Positions 33,459 to 42,303 are shown, counted from the stretch's first letter. The stretch is DNA of 64,000 bases from Herbiconiux sp. VKM Ac-1786 (GCF_015350805.1 NZ_JADKSG010000001.1:248001-312000), one strand, 5' to 3'. The notes: generated from the sequence alone by a model not told the origin. Numbers and translations are program-made.

Positions 33459-34695
33459 CCCGCGCCACCGCCAACGCCCGCGTCGTCGGCGCCCCCGGCC
33501 GCCGCCGGCGAATCAACGTCAGCACCACCAGCACCGCCGACAGCACGATCATGCTCACCGCCCCGATCATCACCGCGTTCAGCAGGCTCGAGAACGTCGC
33601 GACGAGCCCGAGCACCACCGCGACAGCCCCCTGCGACGCATACGCCGCGAGGTAGAACGCCGAGATCGCACCGGCTCGATGATGCGGCGGCGCGTGCAGG
33701 CTCACGTACCCGAGCCCGCCCGAGAACGCGGCCGCGTACGCTCCCCCGCCGAACGCGGCGGCGAGCAGGAAGTACACCACCGACCCGAGCAACGCAGAGA
33801 CGGCGAAGAGCACGAACGCACCGATCGCGAAGATCCCGCCCACCCGCATCGACACCCGCGGTCCCAGCCGACGCGACACGACCGCCACGATCCCGGCCAC
33901 GACGAACATGGTGCCGAGCAGCGAGCCGATCACCAGAGAGTTCTGGGCGTCTAACAGCTGCCGCGCGATGCTGGCCCCCAGGGCGAGCAGGATGCCGCCG
34001 GTCATGTAGGCGATGCTCGCCGCCAGCGCCGCAGTCGCGAAAATGAGCCCCTGCCCGGGCGGGATCGCGACGTCGACGGATGGCCGCCACCGTCCAGACG
34101 TGACGGCGACGGCGCCGGCGGGCTCGGGCAGGAACACCACGAGAACTCCCACCACCACGATCACGACGATCAGCACCCAGTAGTCGAGCGACAGCGGGAA
34201 CGGCCCGTACTGCACGAGCCCGCCGCCCACGACAGTCGAGAGCACCACGCCCAGAGCGGTGGCGGCCGTGGTGACGGAGGCGGCCACCCGCGCCCGTCCG
34301 CGTTTGCTGAACTCCAGCACGGCCGCACTGGCGGGGCTGAGGGCGAGACCGACCCCGATGCCCATGAACGCTCGGCCGACGAACAGCATCTGCACGTCGA
34401 GGGCGACAGCGAAGAGCAGGGTGCCGACGAGCATCCCGGCTACACCGAGCAGAATCGCGATGCGCCGGCCGACGTGGTCGCTGAGGCTGCCCGTGAGGAG
34501 CAGGGTGACGACCAGGGCCACGGGGTAGGTGCCGAAGACGGCAGTGACGACGACCGGGCTGAGGTCCCACTCGGCCGAGTAGAGGGGGTACGAGGTGCTC
34601 GGTGCGCCGCTGGTCCAGAGGGCGATGAGGGCCACGGCGGCGGCGGTCCAGTAGGCGCCCGCGCGCCCCAGTCGGCGGTGTGCGCGTCCTCCCAT
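33451..34695 (-). CDS. MFS transporter
   Basis: 414 residues, twelve predicted helices. The loop 2-3 motif GSLSDHVGRRIAI (MFS motif A) is clear, and a second copy-like region PRVSMRVGGI occurs after helix 8. It is a proton-coupled drug or metabolite exporter candidate; substrate unknown. ATG 34695 has TAGCGT seven bases upstream, whereas the longer in-frame extension lacks a promoter-like signal. Divergent from the cupin gene. Confidence 0.9.
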   Translation of the reverse strand: MGGRAHRRLGRAGAYWTAAAVALIALWTSGAPSTSYPLYSAEWDLSPVVVTAVFGTYPVALVVTLLLTGSLSDHVGRRIAILLGVAGMLVGTLLFAVALDVQMLFVGRAFMGIGVGLALSPASAAVLEFSKRGRARVAASVTTAATALGVVLSTVVGGGLVQYGPFPLSLDYWVLIVVIVVVGVLVVFLPEPAGAVAVTSGRWRPSVDVAIPPGQGLIFATAALAASIAYMTGGILLALGASIARQLLDAQNSLVIGSLLGTMFVVAGIVAVVSRRLGPRVSMRVGGIFAIGAFVLFAVSALLGSVVYFLLAAAFGGGAYAAAFSGGLGYVSLHAPPHHRAGAISAFYLAAYASQGAVAVVLGLVATFSSLLNAVMIGAVSMIVLSAVLVVLTLIRRRRPGAPTTRALAVARDG

Positions 34696-34837
34696 GACCT
34701 CCACGCTAGAGGGGCGACGTCGGCGACGGCCCCGACAGGAGTCGGAATCGAGTGGGGCCGCATCCGTTCTCTGTGTGCATTCGCGGCGCACCTCGGGCAC
34801 ACTGGCCCAACACATCCCTGCGACGAGGAGTTCGACG

Positions 34838-35314
34838 ATGAGCACTGACGAGATCATTCTGGGCGACCTGCCCGCCGGCATCGTGCGGGCCGACGAGGCG
34901 TTCGGCGGCCGCGTCTGGAACGTGCTGGGCCACACCTACACGACCAAGATCGAGAGCGCGAACACCTACTCCTGGCTCTCGTTCGACCCGGCCGGCACCG
35001 GCGTGCCGCCGCACGTGCACCCCACGCAGGACGAGTTCATCTACGTCTTCGAGGGCGTCTACACCCTCTACCTCGACGGCCAGTGGACCACCGCCGGCCC
35101 CGGCGACCTGGTTCAGATGCCCCGCAACCTCCCCCACGCCTACTACAACAAGCAGGAGACGGATGCGAAGTCGCTCTTCTGGGTGAGCCCCGGCGGCAAG
35201 CTGGCGAACCTCTTCAGCCTGCTGCACAACGTCACCGACCCCGACGAGGTCGTGCGTCTCTCGGCGGCGAACGGCGTCGACTTCCTGGCACCGGGCTCGG
35301 TCGAGGGCGCGTGA
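34838..35314 (+). CDS. cupin domain protein
   Basis: 158 residues. The cupin metal motifs are PHVHPTQDEFIYVFEGVYTLY and PGDLVQMPRNLPHAYYN, giving the usual His2-Glu-His set. Probably a small dioxygenase or isomerase of the quercetinase-like group. GAGGAG seven bases before ATG supports the start. Its stop overlaps the GTG start of the following hydrolase (GTGA). Confidence 0.88.
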   Translation: MSTDEIILGDLPAGIVRADEAFGGRVWNVLGHTYTTKIESANTYSWLSFDPAGTGVPPHVHPTQDEFIYVFEGVYTLYLDGQWTTAGPGDLVQMPRNLPHAYYNKQETDAKSLFWVSPGGKLANLFSLLHNVTDPDEVVRLSAANGVDFLAPGSVEGA

Positions 35315-36060
35315 CGGCGACGGATGCTCGTCCGCACGGCTTCCTCGAGGCCGACCTCGTGCGGCGGTACGGCCCGCACGCCGACCAGTGGGTCGAGCTC
35401 TGGAATCCGGATGCGCGTGCTCTCACCGGCTCGCCCGGCACCGTCGTTCTGATCCACGGCGGCTACTGGCGTGCGCCCTACACCGCCGAGCTCATGCGGC
35501 CGCTCGTGCCGCAGTTCACGGCCCGTGGCTGGACGGTGGGGAACATCGAGTACCGGCGGGGCGCGGACGGCTGGGGCGCGCTGCGCGACGACCTGGCGTC
35601 GGCGCTGACCGCTATCCGCGCGGAGGGCCCGACGTCGCGACTGGCTCTCGTCGGCCACTCGGTCGGCGGCCAGCTCGCCCTTCTCGGCGGCGAGGCGGGC
35701 GACGCGGTCGTGGCACTGGCTCCCGTCACCGACGTCGTCCGCAGCTACCACGAGGGCGTCGGCACCGGCGCGGCCGCCGAGTTCTTCCGCGGCGCCCCCG
35801 ACGAGCTCCCCGACACCTACGCCGCGGCATCTCCCCTTGCCCAAGGGCCCCCACCTGCTGAGGTACTCATCATCCACGGCACAGACGACGCCCGAGTCCC
35901 CATCGCCCACACCCACGCCTACCTCGAGGCAGCCCGCGAGGCGGGCGGCACCGTGACGCTCGTCGAGCCACCGCACCTCGCGCACATGGACGCGATCGCC
36001 CCCGAGGCACCGCACTTCGCGGCCGTGCACGAGTGTCTCGACCGCTGGGCCGAGCGCTAG
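35311..36060 (+). CDS. alpha/beta hydrolase, kynurenine formamidase-like
   Basis: 249 residues from GTG 35311. The oxyanion motif HGGYW, nucleophile elbow GHSVGG, Asp in HGTDDARVPI and His in PHLAHMD form the triad. HGGYW with this length is characteristic of arylformamidase (kynurenine formamidase) of the alpha/beta fold. Coupled to the cupin gene; a role in degradation of an aromatic formamide with the cupin as partner is an inference. No other kynurenine-pathway gene is present. Confidence 0.85.
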   Translation: MTATDARPHGFLEADLVRRYGPHADQWVELWNPDARALTGSPGTVVLIHGGYWRAPYTAELMRPLVPQFTARGWTVGNIEYRRGADGWGALRDDLASALTAIRAEGPTSRLALVGHSVGGQLALLGGEAGDAVVALAPVTDVVRSYHEGVGTGAAAEFFRGAPDELPDTYAAASPLAQGPPPAEVLIIHGTDDARVPIAHTHAYLEAAREAGGTVTLVEPPHLAHMDAIAPEAPHFAAVHECLDRWAER

Positions 36061-36086
36061 TGGCGGCAGCACCTCTCTCGATCTCG

Positions 36087-36377
36087 CTAAACGCCTCTCG
36101 AGCCCTCGTGCACCGTTAGTTCTAGATCGATGAACGCGGCGATCATCGCACGGTAGGTTCGCTCAACAACCTCGGGTGACGCCCCCGCCTCGTCGGCCAG
36201 GGCGCGCACCTTGTCAATGACCTTCTCCACTCGATCCGGCGCCCGCACAGCCTGACGATCCTGCTTCAGCGTGCCCGCTTCGACCACCCACTGCTGCCGC
36301 TGAGCGATCAGCTCCACGAGTTGCCGATCCAAAGCGTCGATGTCCGCGCGAACATCCTCGATCCCACGTTCAGCCAT
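36087..36377 (-). CDS. chorismate mutase (AroQ class, type II)
   Basis: 96 residues from ATG 36377; TACGGT is six bases upstream. The AroQ helical fold is visible as VRADIDALDRQLVELIAQRQQWVVEAGTLK, then RVEKVIDKVRALADEAGASPEVVERTYRAMIAAFIDLE. Active-site Arg, Lys and Glu/Gln positions are present. It is a stand-alone cytosolic enzyme converting chorismate to prephenate, or a salicylate-type lyase homologue. Convergent with the hydrolase, and the first gene of the accessory region. Confidence 0.88.
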   Translation of the reverse strand: MAERGIEDVRADIDALDRQLVELIAQRQQWVVEAGTLKQDRQAVRAPDRVEKVIDKVRALADEAGASPEVVERTYRAMIAAFIDLELTVHEGSRGV

Positions 36378-36511
36378 GCCGCAACCGTACCCACATACCT
36401 CCGCTGCCTTCAGACGCGTCCTGTATTGCGCCTCGACGGCCCCAGGATGACGCATGAACACTTTGGCCCTAGGCTGATCTGCTGCTCGATCGCGAACTGG
36501 GAGGTGAAGTC

Positions 36512-37231
36512 GTGCAGACCATCGTCACCGCGGAGTACGGCTCGCGCGCCATCGGCGTCGCGACTGAAGACTCCGACCACGACCTCATGAGCGTCTTCGT
36601 CGAAGCCCCCGAGTACATCCTCGGCATCGAGACGATCGACACCGAGGCATCCTCCACCGCACCCGCCGGCAGCCGTTCCACCCGCGAAGACACCGATACC
36701 ACGCGATACCCGCTGCGGAAATGGTCCCAGCTCGCCGCCATCGGCAACCCCACTGTGCTGTCGCTGCTGTTCCTAGACCCCATCGAGAGCACCGAGCACT
36801 GGAAGCTCTTGAGAAGCATTCGGGATGCATTCATCTCACGCGAGGCCGGCCGGCGATTCCGGGGCTACTCGCTGGGACAGCGGCAGGCGATCGTGGGGGC
36901 GCGCAACAAGCGCACCAACAGGCCTGAGCTGATCCACAAGCACGGCTACGACACCAAGTTCGCCTATCACATGGTCCGCACCGCGATGCAGGGCATCGAG
37001 CTCATGACCACCGGCGCACTACGCCTCCCCATGGCGCCGAGCGACCTCGAGATTCTCCGCTCGATCCGCGCTGGATCCATCACCAAAGACGCCGTTCTCG
37101 CCCTCGCTTCTGAACTCGACGACAACCTCGCGGTCGCCATCGAGCGCACCGAGGCCAACGATCAGCCAGACCGGAGACTCATCAACTACACCCTTCGCCG
37201 CATCTACCTCGACTCGTGGGGCTCCCGATGA
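36512..37231 (+). CDS. RlaP-type nucleotidyltransferase (DNA polymerase beta superfamily, COG3541)
   Basis: 239 residues from GTG 36512 (GGAGGTGAAGT ribosome site). The N-terminus has the minimal nucleotidyltransferase motif: Gly10-Ser11, ten residues, Asp22-x-Asp24 in GSRAIGVATEDSDHD. The helical C-terminal half contains YDTKFAYHMVRTAMQGIELMTTG, conserved in PF10127. That family was named RlaP because it neighbours RNA ligases in predicted RNA repair operons. Here the stop overlaps the start of a Pnkp-like phosphatase (ATGA). No RNA ligase is seen in the window. Reaction not established; nucleotide addition at a damaged RNA end is inferred. Confidence 0.8.
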   Translation: MQTIVTAEYGSRAIGVATEDSDHDLMSVFVEAPEYILGIETIDTEASSTAPAGSRSTREDTDTTRYPLRKWSQLAAIGNPTVLSLLFLDPIESTEHWKLLRSIRDAFISREAGRRFRGYSLGQRQAIVGARNKRTNRPELIHKHGYDTKFAYHMVRTAMQGIELMTTGALRLPMAPSDLEILRSIRAGSITKDAVLALASELDDNLAVAIERTEANDQPDRRLINYTLRRIYLDSWGSR

Positions 37232-37719
37232 ACCCCGCGGTCATCGTGGACGTCGACGGCACCCTCGCTGACGTGTCGGGCATCCGCCACTACGTCCTCG
37301 ACAACCCGCACAAGAAGCTCTTCGCCAAGTTCCATGGGGCATCGGCACTCGTGCCCCCGATCGCCGAGGTCGCTGCCGTCACTCGAGCGCTCCACTCGGC
37401 CGGCCTCACGATCGTCGTCCTCACCTCCCGCCGCGAGCAGTGGCGGCACATCACCCGCCGCTGGCTCGCAAAGTGGGAGATTCCCTTCCACGCGCTCGGC
37501 ATGCGGGCCGACCACGACAACCGCCGCGACGACGACGTGAAGCGCGACCTGCTCAGCCAAATGCGGCACCTGTACGACGTCGACCCCGTCCTTGCGATCG
37601 ACGACAATCCCACCGTCATCGCCCTCTGGCGCTCCCTCGACATCCCCACCGTGCGCGTCCCCGGCTGGGACGAGCAACCGACCACTGCCATGCCACTGGG
37701 CCCCAATCACCGACGATAG
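37228..37719 (+). CDS. T4-Pnkp-like polynucleotide 3'-phosphatase (HAD superfamily)
   Basis: 163 residues, matching only the phosphatase domain of T4 polynucleotide kinase-phosphatase. Motif I VDVDGTLAD (Asp8, Asp10), motif II VVLTSR (Thr66/Ser67), TRRWLAK, then DNRRDDDVKRDLL with the catalytic Lys105, and motif III AIDDNPTVIALW (Asp125, Asp126). No kinase P-loop is fused. It would remove 3'-phosphate or 2',3'-cyclic phosphate from RNA or DNA ends. Translationally coupled to the RlaP-type gene. Confidence 0.85.
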   Translation: MNPAVIVDVDGTLADVSGIRHYVLDNPHKKLFAKFHGASALVPPIAEVAAVTRALHSAGLTIVVLTSRREQWRHITRRWLAKWEIPFHALGMRADHDNRRDDDVKRDLLSQMRHLYDVDPVLAIDDNPTVIALWRSLDIPTVRVPGWDEQPTTAMPLGPNHRR

Positions 37720-37735
37720 CGAAAGGAGAGTCCCG

Positions 37736-37939
37736 ATGGCTGCGGATGAGATCGACTACGAGGCCTTGGCAGCCCGGCTCACTGACCCCGAAGTTGAGAC
37801 GGTAGCCCAGCGGGAACTGTATGGCGAAGAGGCGGCCGCTCATGGCCGGGCCCTCCTGCTGCGGGAGTACGGCTCCGAGGAAGCACTCAAGGCATCGTTG
37901 CGACCAGGCAGGCCCAAACTCAGCATCAGAAAGCCGTGA
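37736..37939 (+). CDS. truncated antitoxin-like protein
   Basis: 67 residues, AAAGGAGAG ribosome site. EIDYEALAARLTDPEV, AAAHGRALLLREYGSEEAL and GRPKLS resemble the N-terminal part of CopG-type antitoxins that normally continue into a ribbon-helix-helix domain, which is missing here. Starts 16 bp after the phosphatase, so may be co-transcribed. In the next frames after the stop no complete toxin can be found. Could be a remnant or a distinct small protein. Confidence 0.5.
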   Translation: MAADEIDYEALAARLTDPEVETVAQRELYGEEAAAHGRALLLREYGSEEALKASLRPGRPKLSIRKP

Positions 37940-38142
37940 CCTTCGCCAGCAGTGCGCACTCGCGCTACTCCGCGACGGCTTCCACTACCGCCCGAGGCCT
38001 CACCGAACCCAATGGTGCGACCCCTCCGCGACATCGTCCGTTTCCGCCGATCACGACATCCGTCGGTGAAATCGGCAACGAAGCCTCGATCGAGCGGCGA
38101 CGATCAAAGCTCCTCGTCGCTTCAGACCGGGTCGAGGGGCCC

Positions 38143-38382
38143 TCAGGGCAGCAAGTCGAACATCTGCGGTCGAGCCTTCATCGAGTGGATGATGAGCTCG
38201 TTCCCACTGTCGAACCGCAGCACCACGAGTTCCAGCAATCGACCGCCGGTATCGAATCCGAGACGGAGCTGGCGGGCGGGACTGTCATCATCGAGGTCCT
38301 CGACCCACAACGGCCACGTCGCGGCCTGGATCGAATCATCAGGGTCCACACCATGCTTCAACGCGGAGGGATGAACTTTCAT
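38143..38382 (-). CDS. putative toxin (BrnT/RelE-like small protein)
   Basis: 79 residues: HPSALKHGVDPDDSI, RQLRLGFDTGGRLLELVVLRFDSG and NELIIHSMKARPQMFDLLP. The LGFDTxGRLLELVV...IHSMKARP pattern is a recurrent actinobacterial toxin-like family paired with ribbon-helix-helix antitoxins. The ATG overlaps the antitoxin stop (ATGA). An RNase activity is inferred from fold similarity only. Confidence 0.65.
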   Translation of the reverse strand: MKVHPSALKHGVDPDDSIQAATWPLWVEDLDDDSPARQLRLGFDTGGRLLELVVLRFDSGNELIIHSMKARPQMFDLLP

Positions 38383-38642
38383 GCGGCCGACGCGGCCAGA
38401 GCCTCACGAACCACTTCAGACCGGGACTTCTGCTCGCGTGCAGCGCGTTCGTCGATCTCGGCGAGTTCCTCAGCGGTGAGTCGTATGGCAACGACCTGAG
38501 TGGGCTCCGCGCCGCGCCCTGGACGCCCGCGACCGCGCTTCTTAAGCGACTTCACGTCATATCCCGTCTCAGCCTCGGCTGCCCAGGCTTGGATCTGCTC
38601 CTCCGTGACAGGAACACCGTCGATCGTCTCTCGCTCATCCAT
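38379..38642 (-). CDS. ribbon-helix-helix antitoxin
   Basis: 87 residues. The C-terminal half TQVVAIRLTAEELAEIDERAAREQKSRSEVVREALAA is a clear RHH domain (beta strand plus two helices); the N-terminal half is an acidic/basic linker containing KKRGRGRPGRG. TACGAT lies seven bases before the ATG, with no ribosome site, so the mRNA is probably leaderless. A TCGTA-A-TACGA dyad covers the -10. Confidence 0.8.
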   Translation of the reverse strand: MDERETIDGVPVTEEQIQAWAAEAETGYDVKSLKKRGRGRPGRGAEPTQVVAIRLTAEELAEIDERAAREQKSRSEVVREALAASAA

Positions 38643-38650
38643 ATTCTTTA

Positions 38651-38661
38651 TCGTAATACGA
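38651..38661. promoter_or_regulatory. antitoxin operator over the -10 element
   Basis: TCGTA-A-TACGA perfect dyad overlapping TACGAT (minus strand 38655-38650), the -10 of the RHH antitoxin gene. Classic layout for autorepression. Confidence 0.55.
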
Positions 38662-38869
38662 AATCCGCACCCGCGACAGCGCCGAGCGCCCGGGAAAAAC
38701 CTCTGCCTTGGCGTGGCGCTCGAAGTTCGCCGTTTCGAATCGATCGCAGTAAAGCTGATGAGCATGCCGCCGACTCTATGTGCGCGACACCTGACGATGG
38801 CAGCCCCGAGCGCGGCACAGGGAGAGACTCGCCGACACACTTCCGCCCAAGCCCATCTTGAACAAGCGA

Positions 38870-40246
38870 TTACATGCCGTCGGATTCCGTCTGGGCCTCG
38901 GTTTCCTTGGATACTGCCTTTTTGTCTACCCGTCGCCTGAAGAGCGACCCGAGCGCATCGTTGACGTTCGACGCTGCGCCCTTGACGGCAGCTCCAGCGT
39001 TCTCGGCCGCTACTGCAGCCCTGGCTTTATCCGGCACTCCATCGCCATCGGTGTCGACCGAACGGAACACACCGGATGCTCGGTCGAAGGTCTCGGCGCC
39101 GAAGCGTCCAGCGGCGGTGACGCCTCCGGATGCCGTGGAGACCGCCTTGTCTCTCACATCACCAACGGCCTGACCCCAGCGCTTTGCGACCTTCGATTCA
39201 TGGCCAGACTCGATTCCCAACCGCTGGCGAAAATCGTGCACGCCCGTTGCAAGTTGGTTGCTCGACTTCACAGCGGCAGGGGCATCAAACGGGTTGAGAA
39301 GCACAGCGGAATTCGCTCGATGAACGGTCTCATTCATCTGAGTGAGAAGGCGTGCCGTACTGCGGGCGATGAGCTCGACACGATTCCGACGAGCCTTGGC
39401 CAAACCAACTCGATGGCTTTCCAGATCCGACGGCGCAGAGTCGAGCACTCGATCGAGTTCGAGGATGAAGACCCCATCCTGCAGCTGGACCGTGCGCGCC
39501 AAGACAGCAATCCACTCCTGAACCTTCGGCTCGGCGTCTTTAGTCGCCTTCGCGATGTCTCCGAGATCAGCCTTCTTCTCGAGCTTCTCTGCAATGGCAT
39601 CAAGTTGACGAAGCGCGTACGCCTGGGTTCGTGCGAGCGTCATGCCGCTCGCCTGAACCTTCGACCAGGTGATCTCAGACACTCGCCCAACCTGGTCTCG
39701 CACGGTGAGGGCTTCTTCGATGATCAAGTCCACGCCGATCATGTCTGCCAACACGGCGTCTCTCTGCCCGCGCAAGATGTCATCGACCTTCTCGTTGATC
39801 TCCTGCAGGTACTCGACGATCTCATCCATCTGCTCCTGCATCGCGCGCTGCTGCATCATGGTGGACAGCGCCGTCAGGGCGAATGGTCCACTCAGCAAGA
39901 GCGTCGGAGCTTGTGCTATCTGAAGCCACTGCTTGATGTCGCCCGCATCTCCGATCATGGCGTGACTGACACCAGGGGTCTTCGTTGGCATCAACCCGAA
40001 CTTCTTGACAGCCTCTGCCGACTCGGCCGTCAGCTTCACCCACCGTCCTGAATTCGCCGCGATATCTGCACCCACCTGAACCACTGCCGCGCCCGTCCCG
40101 GAGAGAGACCAAAGCCGGTGGAGATCTACTGGCCGTGACGGAACGGTCTCCAGTCCAGCCGAAAGGAAGAACCGCTCGACATCGGAGGGTGAGCCGATAG
40201 CCACGAGGCCGTCGCCGTCACTCACAAGCTCGACTTCGCCGCTCAT
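38870..40246 (-). CDS. hypothetical coiled-coil protein of the accessory region
   Basis: 458 residues from ATG 40246 (AGGAG ribosome site). Residues 1-110 are a mixed alpha/beta domain. A hydrophobic segment at about 113-131 is followed by a coiled coil (QQRAMQEQMDEIVEYLQEINEKVDDILRGQRD, about 132-163) and a long helical region to about 330. The tail has a calcium-loop-like DTDGDGVPDKARAAV and an Ala-rich basic end. No known family is recognised. It is third in line on the minus strand behind the 5'-nucleotidase and RmuC-like genes, with a 335-bp gap before it. Confidence 0.7.
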   Translation of the reverse strand: MSGEVELVSDGDGLVAIGSPSDVERFFLSAGLETVPSRPVDLHRLWSLSGTGAAVVQVGADIAANSGRWVKLTAESAEAVKKFGLMPTKTPGVSHAMIGDAGDIKQWLQIAQAPTLLLSGPFALTALSTMMQQRAMQEQMDEIVEYLQEINEKVDDILRGQRDAVLADMIGVDLIIEEALTVRDQVGRVSEITWSKVQASGMTLARTQAYALRQLDAIAEKLEKKADLGDIAKATKDAEPKVQEWIAVLARTVQLQDGVFILELDRVLDSAPSDLESHRVGLAKARRNRVELIARSTARLLTQMNETVHRANSAVLLNPFDAPAAVKSSNQLATGVHDFRQRLGIESGHESKVAKRWGQAVGDVRDKAVSTASGGVTAAGRFGAETFDRASGVFRSVDTDGDGVPDKARAAVAAENAGAAVKGAASNVNDALGSLFRRRVDKKAVSKETEAQTESDGM

Positions 40247-40581
40247 CGTCACTCCTGTCGCAAATGAGCGCTCTGGGTGAATCAGCTTGATCCGCGCGTC
40301 TCGCTGCACTCTACTGTGACCCGAACGCCGTCAACGGGCTAGGCAATGTTGTTACCCGAACATCGCATTCCTGGCGGCCCACCAACGAACAACGGGGTGC
40401 ACGAGCCGCCTTCGTGATCCCGCTCCTCCTCACCGGCGCTGACACGCACCGGGCTACGGATCGCCAAGTTGAGCTAACCGCTACGAACGCGGAAGAGCAG
40501 AAGCGTCATCCGCCGCACCGACTACAACGGCCCCCCAAGACGTTACCGCGGCAAGACGGAGGGGTTGTCTCATCCGCGTTG
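40247..40581. other. 335-bp non-coding gap
   Basis: No supported gene on either strand. Only a weak stem ATGTT/AACAT (near 40349-40366) and imperfect GC pairing are visible; no convincing terminator, tRNA or repeat. Confidence 0.5.
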
Positions 40582-42303
40582 CTAGCTCGCACCGTTTGAA
40601 ATGTGGGCAGTTTCGTCCGCATGCGCGCCGAGGAACTCGACTATTTCGTCATCAGCTACGACTTCGTTGGCGCCTTCCTCAAGTACCCCTGGTGCTCCGG
40701 ATTCAACGTCGCGAAGCCTTCTCTCGACCGCGCGAGTGCGTGTGCTGACTTCGGTCACGGTGTTTTGAGCGGTTTGAAGCTGCTTACCCAGCTTCTCCCA
40801 AACCTTCCCGTACTTTGTAAATTCAACTTTCGCTGCGCTTAAGACTTGCCAAACCTCTGAGCTTCGCTTCTCAATGGCCAGCGTCCGGAAGCCCATCTGA
40901 AGACTGTTTAGAAGTGCCATCAACGTCGTTGGGCCAGTAATGAGCACCCGATGGTCATTCTGTAGTCGGCTAGCAAGTCCTGGCTGACGCAGCACCTCGG
41001 CGAAGAGCCCTTCGGTCGGAAGGTAAAGAATGGCAAAGTCTGTTGTCGTGGGCGGATTGATGTACTTATCTGCGATCGACTTGGCCTGGACCACGATCGC
41101 TCGTTCCAGTCCTTTACTGGCAGCATCGATATCGGCTTTGTCGCCCTTTTCCTGCGCCTGGAGGAGTCGCTCACAGTCTTCCTGAGGAAGCTTCGAGTCG
41201 ATGGGAAGGTAGACGGTAGAGTCCTGATCTCGTCCGGGAAGGTGGATGGCGAACTCCACGCTCTCCCTCGTCGATGGCTTCACGACAACATTTCTTTCGT
41301 ATTGTTCTACGGTCAGCGAGTCTTCAAGCTGTCGAGACAACTGCACCTCGCCCCACGTGCCTCGGCTCTTTACGTTGGTAAGCACTCTCTTGAGACCACC
41401 GACGTCTGACGCGAGACCCTGCATCTCGCCGAGACCCTTCTGGACCTGCTCTAGGCGTTCGCTGACGAGCGCAAAAGACTCGCCAAGCCGCTTTTCAAGA
41501 GTTCCCTGGAGCTTTTCATCAACCGTCTCGCGCATCTTCTCAAGCTTCGCCTCGTTGCCAGTGCGCATTTTTTCGAGTTCAGCTTGGAGCGCGGAGCGCA
41601 ACTCCTGATGCTTCGTCGAATTGGATTCGATGAGAGCCTTGATTCTCTCAGCGTTGCCTTGCAGAGATTCCGAGTTGGCGGACTGAAGCCTCTCGATCGA
41701 TTCACGAACTTGCTCCAGTTTCAGTTCGTTGCCGTTTCGTAGCTTTTCAAGCTCGGCACGAACTGAAGACTGAAGGTTGATGTGGTTGATCGCGTTGGCA
41801 TCACCAAGGACCTTTATCTGATCGGTGCTGCCTTGAAGCGCAAAAGAGTTAGAAGACTCAAGCTTCTCGATGGCCTCGCGGATCTTCTCTAACCGCTCAT
41901 TGTTAGCCGAGCGAAGCCCGTCAAATGTCTCCACAATCTCAAGTCTGAGCCGGGCGCTGGTCGCCTCTGCTCCCAACGCTTGCGCTTGCAGTTTTTCGTT
42001 CACTTTTCGGACTTCAGCGCCAAGCAGGTTCAGCTGGTCCGCTTGCGCCGTGACGGCATGCTGCATGCGAGTGTCGAGCTGATGATGCCCTTGTGAAGTT
42101 ACCTCGCGCAGCTCGCCCCTTTGCGTGGTCAAATCTTGGCGGAGGTCTCCCGCCATAGTGCGAAGTTCACCCCGCACCACATCTTGAAGCGCGAAAGTGG
42201 ATTCGGCCGGGCTGCCCTTTCGACCGCGGAAGGAGAGCAACGCGAGCAGCACGAGGCAGACTATGAGATTCCCCGCGATGAGTATGAGGACAAGAACTTC
42301 CAT
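40582..42303 (-). CDS. rmuC: RmuC-family DNA recombination protein with internal coiled-coil repeats
   Basis: 573 residues from ATG 42303 (GGAAGG upstream). An N-terminal membrane anchor (2-24) precedes a long coiled coil. Residues 131-188 and 189-246 are gapless 58-residue repeats (RSANNERLEKIREAIEKLES versus RNGNELKLEQVRESIERLQS), with a partial third copy from 247. The RmuC nuclease-like core follows: RGTWGEVQLSRQLED, DSKLPQEDCERLLQ, FAILYLPTEGLFAEVL and LITGPTTLMALLNSL. RmuC limits inverted-repeat rearrangements and has been linked to phage restriction. The repeats are unusual. Base composition is much lower in GC than the flanking chromosome. Confidence 0.88.
   Translation of the reverse strand: MEVLVLILIAGNLIVCLVLLALLSFRGRKGSPAESTFALQDVVRGELRTMAGDLRQDLTTQRGELREVTSQGHHQLDTRMQHAVTAQADQLNLLGAEVRKVNEKLQAQALGAEATSARLRLEIVETFDGLRSANNERLEKIREAIEKLESSNSFALQGSTDQIKVLGDANAINHINLQSSVRAELEKLRNGNELKLEQVRESIERLQSANSESLQGNAERIKALIESNSTKHQELRSALQAELEKMRTGNEAKLEKMRETVDEKLQGTLEKRLGESFALVSERLEQVQKGLGEMQGLASDVGGLKRVLTNVKSRGTWGEVQLSRQLEDSLTVEQYERNVVVKPSTRESVEFAIHLPGRDQDSTVYLPIDSKLPQEDCERLLQAQEKGDKADIDAASKGLERAIVVQAKSIADKYINPPTTTDFAILYLPTEGLFAEVLRQPGLASRLQNDHRVLITGPTTLMALLNSLQMGFRTLAIEKRSSEVWQVLSAAKVEFTKYGKVWEKLGKQLQTAQNTVTEVSTRTRAVERRLRDVESGAPGVLEEGANEVVADDEIVEFLGAHADETAHISNGAS

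Noticed and set aside
37821-38069. Complete toxin gene after the 67-residue antitoxin-like gene
   Set aside because: The suggestive frame has no start codon after the antitoxin and stops after about 45 codons.
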